Of a stretch of DNA of 64,000 nucleotides, positions 8,238 to 17,033 are shown piece by piece. A program made the translations under genes and the position numbers. Position 1 is the stretch's first letter. Every line of letters starts with the position of its first letter. The stretch is from Edaphobacter sp. 4G125 (GTDB taxonomy: Bacteria > Acidobacteriota > Terriglobia > Terriglobales > Acidobacteriaceae): NCBI RefSeq assembly GCF_014274685.1, contig NZ_CP060393.1, positions 434,001 through 498,000 of the forward strand, written 5' to 3'. The notes under the pieces are model-generated. The model did not search any database. It saw only the letters and a list, made by a program, of their open reading frames with translations, and was not told where the DNA came from.

Positions 8238-10937
8238 ATGTCTTCAGGGATACACGAGCTGTTGGGGCGGCTGAGATCGTTGTTTCGGCGTCGGCGATTG
8301 GACCGCGAGATGGTTGAAGAACTGGAGTTTCACCAGGAACAACTCCGCTCGAAATATCTGCGCGAAGGAATGCCGGAAGAAGAAGCGAAAAGAGCGGTGA
8401 GAAAGCGTTTTGGCGACCAACGTCGCTGGCAGGAGCGTCTGCGCGAGGTGTGGCAGTTCCGTTGGTTCGAAGATCTGACTCGCGATGTGAGATTCTCCGC
8501 ACGGCTGCTGATGCGGTCACCTGGGTTTACGACGATCGCTCTGCTCACACTGGCTCTGGGCGTGGGTGCGAATACAGCGGTCTTCTCGCTGATCAATGGG
8601 TTATTGCTGCGCCCGTTGCCGGTGCCTGATGCACAGCAGATGACCGTGCTGCATATTGATGAGGGCGGCTCCCTGCCCAACTATTCGTTCTGTACGCCGT
8701 TCTTTCGTGCGCTGGAGAACAAGCACGACGTGTTTGCGAACGTCTTTGCCTTTAACGATGATGTGCTCCAGGTGCGCGGAGAGGCTGGCAACGAGAATAT
8801 TCCCGGCGTGCTGGTGAGCGGACAGTATTTTGCCGCGATGCAGGTTGCTCCATTACTGGGCCGCTATCTGACGCCCCAGGATGACAAAGTCGGCGGAAAC
8901 CCAGAGGGACTTGCTGTGGTGATCAGCGAGCCGTTTTGGGAGCGTTGGTTCCATCGCGAGCCCGATGTTATCGGGCGCAAACTGGTGATCGCGAATACGC
9001 CGTTCACGGTAGTAGGCGTGATGCCGAAGTGGTTTACAGGAGCAGAGCCGACAATGAAGCCGGAGATCTTCGCTCCTCTGTCAGCGGATCCGATCATTGA
9101 TGCGCCACGAGATCACATCAATTCCGGAGTGCATTCGTGGTGGTTAACAGTGATGGCAAGACTGGCGCCCGGTGCCACGCTGCAGCAAGCGAATGCGCTT
9201 CTGGTCACTGTCTCTGAGCCTATCCTGCATGCAGCAAGCGACGATGCAGAGTATATCAAGGATGAGGAGGGACATTTCCGCTTTGGCGCGGAGCCTGGGT
9301 CGAATGGATTTGCCTTTGCGCGCTATCTGTTCCGCAAGCCGCTGGTGACAATGTTTGCAATGTGCGTCGGCATTCTGCTGCTGGCTTGCCTGAATCTGAC
9401 CAGCCTGTTGATGGCGCGTGGCGCGTCGCGTGAACGTGAGTTGGCGACGAGGCTAGCGTTGGGTGCGACGCGACGCAGGTTGGTGCGGCAGCTTCTGATG
9501 GAGAGCCTGCTGTTGGCGGGGGTAGGGACAGCACTTGGTTTGGTGGTAGCGCCGATGGTCAGCCATACGCTGGCGGCGATGCTGCTTGGCGGCCGCAACA
9601 TAGGCCAGAAGGTTGCCCTCGATACGTCGATCGATATGCATGTCTTCTTCTTCTCGGCCTTGATTGCGTTGACGGCCGCCCTGCTGATTGGTCTGGTGCC
9701 AGCATTACGAGCGACGGGCAACGAGCTGAATGAACAGATCAAAGAGGGTCAGCATACAAGCCGAGCGCCGGAACGCAGAAAGCTGCTGCCGCGTGCGCTG
9801 ATGGCAACGCAAGTAGCTTTGGCCCTGGTTCTAGTTGCGGGCGCGGGTCTGCTAGCGACGAGCCTGGTGCGGCTTTATCGCTCTGGTTTGGGCTTCGATC
9901 CACGCGGCGTGGTTAACATTGCCTTCAGCATGGACAAGCAACAGCTCGAAGGCGATGAACTGATGCAACTCTACCGGCAGATCGGCGATGGATTGCGGAC
10001 GCAGCCTGGCGTGAAGGAGGTGAGCTTCGAGTCACAGGTGCCGCTGTCGGGAAGAGGCTGGAACGCGAACATCTCAAGCCCAGGTGCCGGAGAACACGTG
10101 ATCTGGATGAACAGTGTGGGGTCAGATTACTTCAAAACGATGCGCATTCCACTTTATAAAGGTCGCGAATTTAACTGGAACGATACGAAGGCGAGCGGGC
10201 CGAAGATCATTCTGAATAAAGCTGCTGCAAAGCAGTTCTTCCCTGATGGAGAAGCGATCGGGCGGCAGGTGACGTATGTACGCCTGAAGACTTCGTATGA
10301 GGTGGTAGGCATAGTCGGCGATACGAAATACAAAGACGTGCGCAGGCCCGCTGCTGCTGTTGGGTATCTTCCGATGCAGCAGGACCTGGAGAAAAAAACG
10401 TCGCTGACCGCTGTGGTGCGTGTGGATGGGCCATGGGGTCCGATGGCTGCGGCGTCGCGCTCGCTGGCATCACGGCTGGCTCCATCGATTCCGGCGCCAA
10501 TAGTGTATCCCTCAGATGAGCTAGTGGATAATTCGCTGGGCACAGAAAGGATGATGGCGGTATTGGGTATTTTCTTCGCGCTGTGCGCGTTGTTGGTGAC
10601 GGCGATCGGACTCTACGGGACACTGGCCTATGCAACATCGCGCCGGACAGCAGAGATCGGCATTCGCATGGCGCTGGGTGCGCAACGGTCACGCGTGATG
10701 GCCATGGTCTTTCGCGAGAACGCAGTCGTTGCAGCGATGGGGTGCGTGGCCGGGTTGGTTGCGGCAATTATGTTGTCGAAGCTGCTCGTGAGCTTTCTGT
10801 ATGAGACGCCGCCGCGTGATCCACTGGTCTTTGGCGGATCCATCCTGTTGCTGACGACGATTGCTTGCGCAGCTTCGTTCCTGCCAGCCCTTCGCGCCGC
10901 GCGTATTGAGCCGATTTCAGCGATTCGGTATGAGTGA
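8238..10937 (+). CDS. ADOP-type FtsX/MacB-like ABC permease
   Basis: This 899-residue permease has two copies of the MacB_PCD-FtsX unit. A soluble N-terminal coil (about 1-75, with repeated ELEFHQEQ and EEAKRAVRKRFGD) precedes the first helix, LLTLALGVGANTAVFSL. After the first extracytoplasmic domain come three helices around 375-500, a second extracytoplasmic domain and three C-terminal helices with the ATSRRTAEIGIRMALGA coupling motif. This fits the 'acidobacterial duplicated orphan permease' family, so named because it lacks a linked ATPase; none is encoded here. It is cotranscribed with PadR, with a GGGAGAGGGG ribosome-binding site. The substrate is unknown. Confidence 0.93.
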   Translation: MSSGIHELLGRLRSLFRRRRLDREMVEELEFHQEQLRSKYLREGMPEEEAKRAVRKRFGDQRRWQERLREVWQFRWFEDLTRDVRFSARLLMRSPGFTTIALLTLALGVGANTAVFSLINGLLLRPLPVPDAQQMTVLHIDEGGSLPNYSFCTPFFRALENKHDVFANVFAFNDDVLQVRGEAGNENIPGVLVSGQYFAAMQVAPLLGRYLTPQDDKVGGNPEGLAVVISEPFWERWFHREPDVIGRKLVIANTPFTVVGVMPKWFTGAEPTMKPEIFAPLSADPIIDAPRDHINSGVHSWWLTVMARLAPGATLQQANALLVTVSEPILHAASDDAEYIKDEEGHFRFGAEPGSNGFAFARYLFRKPLVTMFAMCVGILLLACLNLTSLLMARGASRERELATRLALGATRRRLVRQLLMESLLLAGVGTALGLVVAPMVSHTLAAMLLGGRNIGQKVALDTSIDMHVFFFSALIALTAALLIGLVPALRATGNELNEQIKEGQHTSRAPERRKLLPRALMATQVALALVLVAGAGLLATSLVRLYRSGLGFDPRGVVNIAFSMDKQQLEGDELMQLYRQIGDGLRTQPGVKEVSFESQVPLSGRGWNANISSPGAGEHVIWMNSVGSDYFKTMRIPLYKGREFNWNDTKASGPKIILNKAAAKQFFPDGEAIGRQVTYVRLKTSYEVVGIVGDTKYKDVRRPAAAVGYLPMQQDLEKKTSLTAVVRVDGPWGPMAAASRSLASRLAPSIPAPIVYPSDELVDNSLGTERMMAVLGIFFALCALLVTAIGLYGTLAYATSRRTAEIGIRMALGAQRSRVMAMVFRENAVVAAMGCVAGLVAAIMLSKLLVSFLYETPPRDPLVFGGSILLLTTIACAASFLPALRAARIEPISAIRYE

Positions 10938-10974
10938 TCAAGATAGTCGACTACCATCGCGTGTCGATGCAGTT

Positions 10975-11018
10975 TAGACCAAAAAAGAACCAGGCATGCC
11001 GATGCCACATGCCCGGTT
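10975..11018 (-). terminator. Terminator of the TIGR03118-like gene
   Basis: Arms 10988-10998 and 11008-11018 (AACCAGGCATG and CATGCCCGGTT on the plus strand) pair with one mismatch. Read on the minus strand the stem is followed by CTTTTTT, giving a terminator 17 bases after the stop of the minus-strand gene. Confidence 0.85.
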
Positions 11019-11034
11019 GAAGAGAGGAGAACTG

Positions 11035-12654
11035 TTACTGGACGGTAAGAGCAATTGTCGTTGTATGGACGATGCTTCCTGAGGTTGCCGTCACGGTGAC
11101 CATTGAAGTGCCTGGAGTTACTGGTGGGGTAGAGGAGGGCGTAGAAGAGCTCTTCGTGGCTCCGCTGCATCCACCCAGAGTCAATGCGATCGTCAGGAAG
11201 GCTCCGCTGCAGAGCGCCATGCTTTTCCAAGCCTTTCTGCGCCTTCTTATCACTGGGAATAATCCTGCCAGTCCTATCGGGAACAGACTCCCCGCAAGAA
11301 GCATCCGACTGTGCAGGCTTCCCTTCATAGCAGTGGAATAGGGATTCGTTGGTGGCGTCGGCGTGGGTGTAGAGCTGTTACCCGAGATCGTCAGTGTCGA
11401 ACTGGCAGCCTTGCCAGCCGTGGGAGTGACGGAGCTGGGAGAAAACTGGAAAGTGAGTCCCGTCGGCAATCCTGATGCTGTCAAACTTACTGCCGAACCG
11501 AATCCATTTGCGGGCGTGATGTTGATCTGAATTGTACCGGGAGTGCCTTGAGTCACAGTCAACGAAGATGTAGAGGCTGCTATCTGGAAATCTCCAGCAG
11601 GAGTGGGAGCCGCGGCGGTGATTGCGCCAAATAGGCCACCCTTCTCATCGTTGATGCCAGCAGAAAAGTACAAAGTGTTGGGATCGCCGGTTCCGTTCTC
11701 TCCAAAGAGAATCTCCCAAAGGCGATCATTGACGATGACCTTTCCATTTGCGTCTTGCAACTGACCTTTGAGCGCGAACGTGCTCGGATCGAAGGCATTG
11801 ATCGTGCCATCACCAAAGTTTCCAACTAGAAGATCTCCGCCGAATGGTCCGAAGGAAGCAGGCGCGAGAACAAGTCCCCATGGTGCGTTCAGATTTCCTC
11901 CTGAGATCGCCCGCTTAATAAAGTTGCCATTTGTGTCGAAGATACTGATATATCCAGCGCCTGCTCCAGCAGTTGGAGGTCCTCCACCCGGTGTCTGCAT
12001 CGCGTACATGACATAGACCTGGTTATTCAGCACGTGGACATTGAAAGGCGCGAATCCCTGAGGGATCGTGGGATCGGTGAAGCTGCTCGCCAGATTTGCG
12101 GGAGCAAATTTCGTATCGAAGACATCGATCTTGCCGGAGGCTAGGTTGGCGGTCAGGATGAAGTTTGCCGTGCTATTGTTAGCGATGGCCAGTCCGGTAT
12201 AGACCGCTCCGGCAGCGGAGTTATCGACGACCGTCACAGCGTTCGTCAGGCTGGAGTTCCAGGCCGAGATGGTTCCATCCAGCGAATCGAAGAGGAACAG
12301 TGCCGACGATCCCTGCTTCAGAACGAAGTCGGTTGTAGAAGAGTTGAAGGCGATTCCGGTGGGAGAACCGCTCTTACTCTTGCTTCCAGCTGCTGGCGGT
12401 ATGGTGACGATGAACTGCTTGTTCGCGCCGCCGTCATACACCTCGGACAAGCCCGTCCCTGTGGTGTTGATCCAAAAGGGAGTTTGTTGTCCGATCGCTA
12501 CACCCCACGGATTGATGAGGTTCGGATCCGTCTGCTGCGCTTTCACGGAGCCGTCCGAGATCAGGTTGGACTGCGTATAACTGTTGCCGGTCTGGGCCTG
12601 TGCCAACCCCGGCAATAGCAAAAGCGGAGCAAGATAATGAATCCGTCCAAGCAT
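11035..12654 (-). CDS. Secreted TIGR03118-type beta-propeller with Ig-like domain and hairpin-lipobox tail
   Basis: The protein (539 residues from the ATG; four more if a GTG at 12666 is used) begins with a signal peptide, MLGRIHYLAPLLLLPGLAQAQ. Residues to about 350 match the TIGR03118 pattern: LINPWGVAIG, repeated propeller strands, APWGLVLAP, GDLLVGNFGDGTINAFD and a DPNTLYFSAG end. An Ig-like domain (about 350-430) follows. The tail is odd: two hydrophobic segments split by RRRRKAWK, then TLGGC like a lipoprotein box, a Ser/Thr/Pro linker and a short beta-rich end (VTVTATSG). A near-equivalent tail ends the unrelated giant protein at 38429-42826. Function is unknown; an extracytoplasmic binding or structural role is likely. 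Confidence 0.85.
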   Translation of the reverse strand: MLGRIHYLAPLLLLPGLAQAQTGNSYTQSNLISDGSVKAQQTDPNLINPWGVAIGQQTPFWINTTGTGLSEVYDGGANKQFIVTIPPAAGSKSKSGSPTGIAFNSSTTDFVLKQGSSALFLFDSLDGTISAWNSSLTNAVTVVDNSAAGAVYTGLAIANNSTANFILTANLASGKIDVFDTKFAPANLASSFTDPTIPQGFAPFNVHVLNNQVYVMYAMQTPGGGPPTAGAGAGYISIFDTNGNFIKRAISGGNLNAPWGLVLAPASFGPFGGDLLVGNFGDGTINAFDPSTFALKGQLQDANGKVIVNDRLWEILFGENGTGDPNTLYFSAGINDEKGGLFGAITAAAPTPAGDFQIAASTSSLTVTQGTPGTIQINITPANGFGSAVSLTASGLPTGLTFQFSPSSVTPTAGKAASSTLTISGNSSTPTPTPPTNPYSTAMKGSLHSRMLLAGSLFPIGLAGLFPVIRRRRKAWKSMALCSGAFLTIALTLGGCSGATKSSSTPSSTPPVTPGTSMVTVTATSGSIVHTTTIALTVQ

Positions 12655-12990
12655 TTGCCCTGTCACCTCATATGAAGGATCTGCGCAAATGACACTGCTA
12701 TGCCGTCTGGTTTATGCGCAGTCATAGGGGATAACTGCGACATGGCGTTTTTATTCCGCGCTTGGATCAGAAAATTTGGGAAGAAGCAGGAAAGACAACG
12801 GTCTTTTGCAAATTATGATTTGCTTCTGCTACGGAGTGTTAGCTGAAATGACTTCCGCGGCAGTGATCACCCCACCGCCTGCTGAATTAATTCTATCAAT
12901 TTGCATCTCTCAGATTCGCCTTCAAAATTTTTCCGTTCGCGGGTATTGTTGAGAAGTTTTGTCATGTGCCGAAGCAAAATGTTCTGCGAC

Positions 12991-13019
12991 TTTCGACAAT
13001 AACTATACATCCGTATAAT
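12991..13019 (+). promoter_or_regulatory. Promoter of the MATE-TetR operon
   Basis: A perfect -10 box TATAAT occupies 13014-13019. A weak -35 (TTTCGA, 12991-12996) lies 17 bases upstream. The start codon follows 22 bases after the -10 box. Confidence 0.65.
13004..13017 (+). promoter_or_regulatory. Inverted repeat on the -10 box, candidate TetR operator
   Basis: TATAC (13004-13008) and GTATA (13013-13017) form a perfect inverted repeat with an ATCC centre. The right arm overlaps the TATAAT -10 box, so a bound dimer would exclude RNA polymerase. The second gene of the operon is a TetR regulator, the obvious ligand-responsive repressor. Confidence 0.62.
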
Positions 13020-13041
13020 TACTCACCCTCACGAGGCGCCA

Positions 13042-14478
13042 ATGACGACCAGCACAGCCACCGCCAATCGCCGGACCATGATGCTCGAGGGCCCGCTTAC
13101 CCGCTCGCTGTTTACTCTTGCTTTGCCCATCACCCTGGCCAATATTTTGCAGACCGGCTACCAGATGACCGATGCCTTCTGGGTAGGCCGCCTCGGGGCC
13201 GCGGCAGTTGCAGCCGTTGCTATCAGCTTTCCTGTAACTTTCCTCATCATCGCCCTCGGCTCAGGTCTTGCCATCGCTGGAGCTACGCTTTCGGCGCAAT
13301 ATATGGGAGCGGGCAAGCAGGAGATGGTGGACCACGTCGCCGGGCAGACGATGCTGATGGTCGCCTTTACCTCGATCATTCTTGGTGGAATTGGATTTAT
13401 CGCCGCGCCATATCTCCTAAACCTCATGGGAGTCGCGCCAGACGTCTATCGCGATGCTCTCGGCTTCATGCGGGTGTCCTTTGTAGGAATCATCTTTGTC
13501 TTTGGTTATGCCATGTTTCAGGCGCTGATGCGCGGCATTGGTGAAACAAAGCTGCCTTTGGTGATTGTGCTGGGGACGGTGTTGCTTAACTTTCTTCTCG
13601 ACCCGCTATTCATCTTCGGATGGGGCCCGATTCCGGCAACGGGAGTGATGGGCGCTGCGATCGCCACTGCCATCACACAGGCTCTGGCTGCAGCGGTTGG
13701 CATCTTCATCTTTGTGCGGGGACGGCATGGAATTCACCTGCATTGGGGAAATCTCAAGCCGGACATGGAGTACATACAACGTGCCCTGAAGCTTGGATTG
13801 CCAGGTTCCATCGAGCTCTCGACGCGCGGACTCAGCCTTATCGTGCTCTCATTCTTCGCTGCCAGCTTTGGAACGCTGACCACTGCAGCCTACGGCGTTG
13901 GCTCGAACATCTTACAAGTAGTGATGATTCCTGCCATGGGAATCTCGATGGCAGTTTCCACCATGGTGGGGCAGAACATGGGTGCGGGCAAGGTGGAGCG
14001 TGCTTCGCGCACGGCCGTGCTTGGAGCGATTACCAGCTTTATCGGGCTCTCGCTGGCAGGTGTGGCCGCGTGGCTGTTTGCACCGCACATCGTTCGCTTT
14101 TTCGTGCCGCACGATGCAGCGGTCATCGCGGAAGGAGCGCGCTATGTTCGCATCATGTGCCTCGCCTGGGGATTCATCGGTATCCAGTTCTGCTTTATCG
14201 CGGTCTTCCGAGCCAGTGGCAAGATGGTGATGGCGATGGCGATTGCGCTGTTGTCGCAGTGGACGGTGCAGTTCCCGCTGGTTTGGCTGCTCTCCAAGCA
14301 CACCAGCCTGCACGAACACGGCTTGTGGTGGTCGTTCCCGATCAGCAGCACCGCAGGAGCAATCTTCTCTTCCATTCCGTTCTTTACAGGGGGTTGGAAG
14401 AAGAAACGTCTCACCGACGAGATCGCTCTGAAAGCAAAGGTAACCGAGGAGGAGATCGTCGAGGAGGGCCTGCGATGA
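13042..14478 (+). CDS. MATE family multidrug/Na+ antiporter
   Basis: This 478-residue protein has twelve predicted helices in two homologous halves, the MATE fold. The N-half shows LALPITLANILQTGYQMTDAFWVGRLG and the GxGxA/S-rich helix GLAIAGATLSAQYMGAG; the C-half repeats the pattern with AISMAVSTMVGQNMGAGKVERA. It should export cationic or organic compounds using a proton or sodium gradient. The start has a GAGG box five to six bases upstream. It overlaps the downstream TetR gene by four bases (ATGA), so pump and regulator are translated together. The C-terminal tail is longer and more charged than usual (about 450-478). Confidence 0.94.
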   Translation: MTTSTATANRRTMMLEGPLTRSLFTLALPITLANILQTGYQMTDAFWVGRLGAAAVAAVAISFPVTFLIIALGSGLAIAGATLSAQYMGAGKQEMVDHVAGQTMLMVAFTSIILGGIGFIAAPYLLNLMGVAPDVYRDALGFMRVSFVGIIFVFGYAMFQALMRGIGETKLPLVIVLGTVLLNFLLDPLFIFGWGPIPATGVMGAAIATAITQALAAAVGIFIFVRGRHGIHLHWGNLKPDMEYIQRALKLGLPGSIELSTRGLSLIVLSFFAASFGTLTTAAYGVGSNILQVVMIPAMGISMAVSTMVGQNMGAGKVERASRTAVLGAITSFIGLSLAGVAAWLFAPHIVRFFVPHDAAVIAEGARYVRIMCLAWGFIGIQFCFIAVFRASGKMVMAMAIALLSQWTVQFPLVWLLSKHTSLHEHGLWWSFPISSTAGAIFSSIPFFTGGWKKKRLTDEIALKAKVTEEEIVEEGLR

Positions 14479-15119
14479 GCCGGCCTTCGCGCAATCAGGA
14501 TCAATTGCTGATCGAAACCGCTAAGCGTCTATATCCAGAAGTAGGTGCTAGTGGCATGAGCCTCAAACGCGTCGCCGAAGAGGCTGGGGTCAACCTTGGG
14601 ATGTTCAGCTACTACTTCGGGTCGAAGTCGAACTTTATGCGCAAGGTGCTGGAGGCTCTTGTAGAAGAGGCCGGAACCTACGCCACAATCCCTCTGCCTG
14701 CAAGTGCTTCTTCCATTGAGCGTTTGCGTTGTTTCTTGATCACCTTGGGTAGAAACTACCGTGACCATCGCCGCCTTGCGCTCGCGATGTATCGTGACTT
14801 TCTTAACCAGGATCCCGATGTCACGGATCATCTGTTTGAGAGGATTCAACAGCAGATGATTGGGCTGACCCCGCTGATTGAGGAATGCCAGCGCGATGGT
14901 TACGTGGACGGCATGCTTTCCATGCAACAGATCATTAGTTTTTGCATGGGGACGGTGAAAACGCCGATTGTGGTGGCTGCTTCGCAGGAGCGCGGTCCCC
15001 GTCGTGGTCCTAAGTTGCTACGTGAAGGCACTAGTAAAATGCTTACTGATGAGGCTATTGCCCAGAGAGTGGAGCTGGCTCTGCGCGGCATTGCAAAACC
15101 ACAGAGCGCTCGCAGGTAG
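14475..15119 (+). CDS. TetR/AcrR family transcriptional regulator
   Basis: The protein has 214 residues. The helix-turn-helix occupies about residues 10-55 and contains the signatures LIETAKRLYPEVG, MSLKRVAEEAGVNLGMFSYYFGSKSNFMRKVL; the remaining helices form the ligand-binding and dimer domain. The start ATG overlaps the MATE stop by four bases. It most likely represses its own operon through the palindrome at 13004-13017, with a MATE substrate as inducer. A longer frame from 13620 exists but is only the shadow of the MATE gene. It converges with the cytochrome gene with no spacer at all (15119/15120). Confidence 0.93.
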   Translation: MSRPSRNQDQLLIETAKRLYPEVGASGMSLKRVAEEAGVNLGMFSYYFGSKSNFMRKVLEALVEEAGTYATIPLPASASSIERLRCFLITLGRNYRDHRRLALAMYRDFLNQDPDVTDHLFERIQQQMIGLTPLIEECQRDGYVDGMLSMQQIISFCMGTVKTPIVVAASQERGPRRGPKLLREGTSKMLTDEAIAQRVELALRGIAKPQSARR

Positions 15120-15914
15120 TTATGGCATTGTTTTCAGAAAGGCGATCACGTCCGCGCGTTCCTGCGGTTTTACGACGTGGAAGTCCATGTTGTTCCCGGC
15201 GACGAAGGCGTCGGGATCGGTAAGCCACCGTTCCAGCGAGTGCTCGTCCCAATGGATGTGGGATTGTTTCAGAGCGGTGGAGTAGTCGAAGCCAGTGACT
15301 GATCCGGCCTCGCGACCATAGACTCCGCGCAAGTGTGGCCCTTCGCGGTTCTGATCGAGAGAATGGCATCCGGTGCATCGATGTTGAAAGACGTCTTTGC
15401 CGCGCGCCGCGTCCGCTGCGATGGATACTTCCTGATTGAGTGTTCCGGGGTCTGGCGTTGAACTATCGTCCACCCAGCGAGCGATAGCGTCGATCTCCGG
15501 TGTAGTCACAATGCTGCCCCGGTGAATCAGACGATATTGCGGTAGGGGCATCTTGTGCGACCTGGTCTCAAGCAGGATCTTTTCCCGGAAGGCGTCCTGC
15601 TCATCCGTAGAGTAGCTGTTCCATTGTGAGAGATTCATTGCCTTGCGGCCTTCGACAATGTCGCGTTCGACCAGCCAGGAGATGGGCGCCAGTCGAGCAT
15701 AGAAGGGCAATCGTGGCTGTATCGAGTGACAGTCAATACATTTCGACTCAAGCGTAGTACGCACTGCGTTCGGGATAGAAGCGTGCTGCATGATGGGCTG
15801 CAATTGCTGAGGAGTCTCGTCAAGACGAGCGTCGCCGAACGGATGTGCGCGCGCCAGCAACAGTGACGATGCCAGCGCAACGATGCTGCCGATCATTACG
15901 GTGCGCCCGGTCAT
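15120..15914 (-). CDS. Exported protein with haem-binding domain and class I cytochrome c domain
   Basis: A 264-residue secreted protein with an N-terminal signal or anchor helix (about 5-23). The first half is a Haem_bd-type domain: CIDCHS at 59-64, then LPFYARLAPISWLVERDIVEGRKAMNLS, close to the family's WPWYS-PxSW-EGR pattern. The second half is a small cytochrome c with CTGCHS at 180-185, GPHLRGVYGR and a probable axial methionine in the NNMDFH segment. It would shuttle electrons outside the membrane. It overlaps the phosphoesterase gene upstream by four bases and both are divergent from an ECF sigma factor, so all are probably one regulon. Confidence 0.88.
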   Translation of the reverse strand: MTGRTVMIGSIVALASSLLLARAHPFGDARLDETPQQLQPIMQHASIPNAVRTTLESKCIDCHSIQPRLPFYARLAPISWLVERDIVEGRKAMNLSQWNSYSTDEQDAFREKILLETRSHKMPLPQYRLIHRGSIVTTPEIDAIARWVDDSSTPDPGTLNQEVSIAADAARGKDVFQHRCTGCHSLDQNREGPHLRGVYGREAGSVTGFDYSTALKQSHIHWDEHSLERWLTDPDAFVAGNNMDFHVVKPQERADVIAFLKTMP

Positions 15915-16924
15915 GCTTTCTGCGCCAGGGAAGAGTCGGCAATGGCAAGATGACTGTGCCGTGCAATGTAATGGACTTCAGTGACGCCAAGTACGCTACG
16001 CAGCTTGCCCGCGGGAACAACCATGGGTCCAGCGTTAGGGGCCGACCCTGGAGCAGGCTGCGGAAAGGCTGTCGAAGTTGCGGTGTGGAATGCAACGTTG
16101 CCTTCGACTTTCTGGACGATCTGATGAATATGTCCATTGAGCACGGTGACTGAACCGAACCGCTTGAGGTACGAGAGGGCCTCGGCTCCGTCCTGTGTTC
16201 CCCAGCCCCATTGGGGATAGACCATCCAGAGAGGGATATGCGCAAAGATGACGATCGGTGTCGATGGGGTAAGGCGCGCAAGATCCTTCTTGAGCCATGC
16301 AAGCTGCGCCGCGCCGAGCTTACCCATGGCATCGATTTGTTGCACATTATTCAGCCCGATGAAGTGAACGCCTTTGTGGTCGAAGCTGTACCATCCATCC
16401 CCAACAGTGCCTTTGCCGAAGCGCTGGCGATACTGCGCGCCGTCGTCGATGGCGGTGTCGTGCTCGCCAGGTACATAGAAGATCTCACCCGCTCGCGCCG
16501 TCTTGATGATCTGCTGGGCCGTGTCGAACTCAGCGGGCTTCGAAGATTGGGTGATATCTCCGGTGTGAAGCAGAAGGTCAGGCGTAGCGGGTATCTGGTT
16601 GATCTTGTCGATGGCCAGCTTCAGAGTTCCGGTAACGTCCTGGTTAGCGGCCTTGTTGAATCCGATGTGACTGTCGCTGATCTGGACGAAACTGAAGGAT
16701 GCTGCCTGAGCAGCTTTGCCTGCATCCGAACTTGCAGCAAATACCTTCGACGTGGGTATTCCGCCTACGATACTCCAGAGCAGCCCAGTGCCTGCCCAGG
16801 CCATGCAACTGAGAAAGTTGCGGCGGTCGATTCCGTCGTTGGCCACAGGTCCATCTGTTGATGGACTAGCAGTCTCCGCTTGCTGAGCAATGTATGCGGG
16901 CGTAAGGTTTTCCATATTCTTCAT
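15911..16924 (-). CDS. Tat-exported metallophosphoesterase with PGEHD motif
   Basis: A 337-residue protein with a twin-arginine signal (DRRNFLS, RR at 34-35, long n-region, then a hydrophobic stretch to about 63), so it is exported folded, probably with metals bound. The calcineurin-like blocks are present: DSH (84-86), HTGDIT, AHIPLW and NGHIHQ. The third block reads PGEHD instead of the usual GNHD/GNHE, replacing the metal- and phosphate-binding asparagine by glutamate. The substrate is unknown. It is the first gene of the minus-strand pair with the cytochrome and has its own promoter in the shared palindrome. Confidence 0.9.
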   Translation of the reverse strand: MKNMENLTPAYIAQQAETASPSTDGPVANDGIDRRNFLSCMAWAGTGLLWSIVGGIPTSKVFAASSDAGKAAQAASFSFVQISDSHIGFNKAANQDVTGTLKLAIDKINQIPATPDLLLHTGDITQSSKPAEFDTAQQIIKTARAGEIFYVPGEHDTAIDDGAQYRQRFGKGTVGDGWYSFDHKGVHFIGLNNVQQIDAMGKLGAAQLAWLKKDLARLTPSTPIVIFAHIPLWMVYPQWGWGTQDGAEALSYLKRFGSVTVLNGHIHQIVQKVEGNVAFHTATSTAFPQPAPGSAPNAGPMVVPAGKLRSVLGVTEVHYIARHSHLAIADSSLAQKA

Positions 16925-16943
16925 GTGTGCATCCTCTGGGGAT

Positions 16944-16971
16944 GCAAACCGTCGGAGATACGATTTATTCC
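16944..16971 (-). promoter_or_regulatory. ECF-type promoter of the metallophosphoesterase operon
   Basis: On the minus strand GGAAT (16971-16967, within GGAATAAATC) is followed after exactly 17 bases by GTTTGC (16949-16944). This matches the -35/-10 spacing of the mirror promoter on the plus strand. The inferred start is near 16937, about 13 bases before the ATG. Confidence 0.62.
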
Positions 16972-16990
16972 AGCCAGACGGGAATAAATC
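16962..16990. promoter_or_regulatory. Palindrome carrying both divergent -35 elements
   Basis: GATTTATTCC (16962-16971) and GGAATAAATC (16981-16990) are perfect ten-base inverted arms around a nine-base centre. Each arm contains a GGAAT-type -35 element facing outward, one for the sigma gene and one for the phosphoesterase gene. Confidence 0.7.
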
Positions 16991-17008
16991 TTTGCGTCAA
17001 TAGTTTTC
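16981..17008 (+). promoter_or_regulatory. ECF-type promoter of the sigma/anti-sigma operon
   Basis: GGAAT (16981-16985, within GGAATAAATC) is followed after 17 bases by GTTTTC (17003-17008), the same geometry as the minus-strand copy. The inferred start near 17014 leaves a leader of about 20 bases before ATG 17034 and suggests autoregulation by the sigma factor. Confidence 0.62.
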
Positions 17009-17033
17009 TTATGCAGTGAGGCAAACCAGTACG

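Larger units (their letters stand above)
12667..13041. other. Intergenic region between divergent TIGR03118 and MATE genes
   Basis: A 375-base AT-richer spacer between divergent genes. Apart from the promoter and operator next to the MATE gene (12991-13019), no conserved RNA, repeat or credible reading frame was seen. Confidence 0.6.

Noticed and set aside
13620..14474. A long open frame on the plus strand across the MATE gene
   Set aside because: Only its last part (from 14475) is the TetR gene; the upstream part is a frame shadow of the MATE gene.
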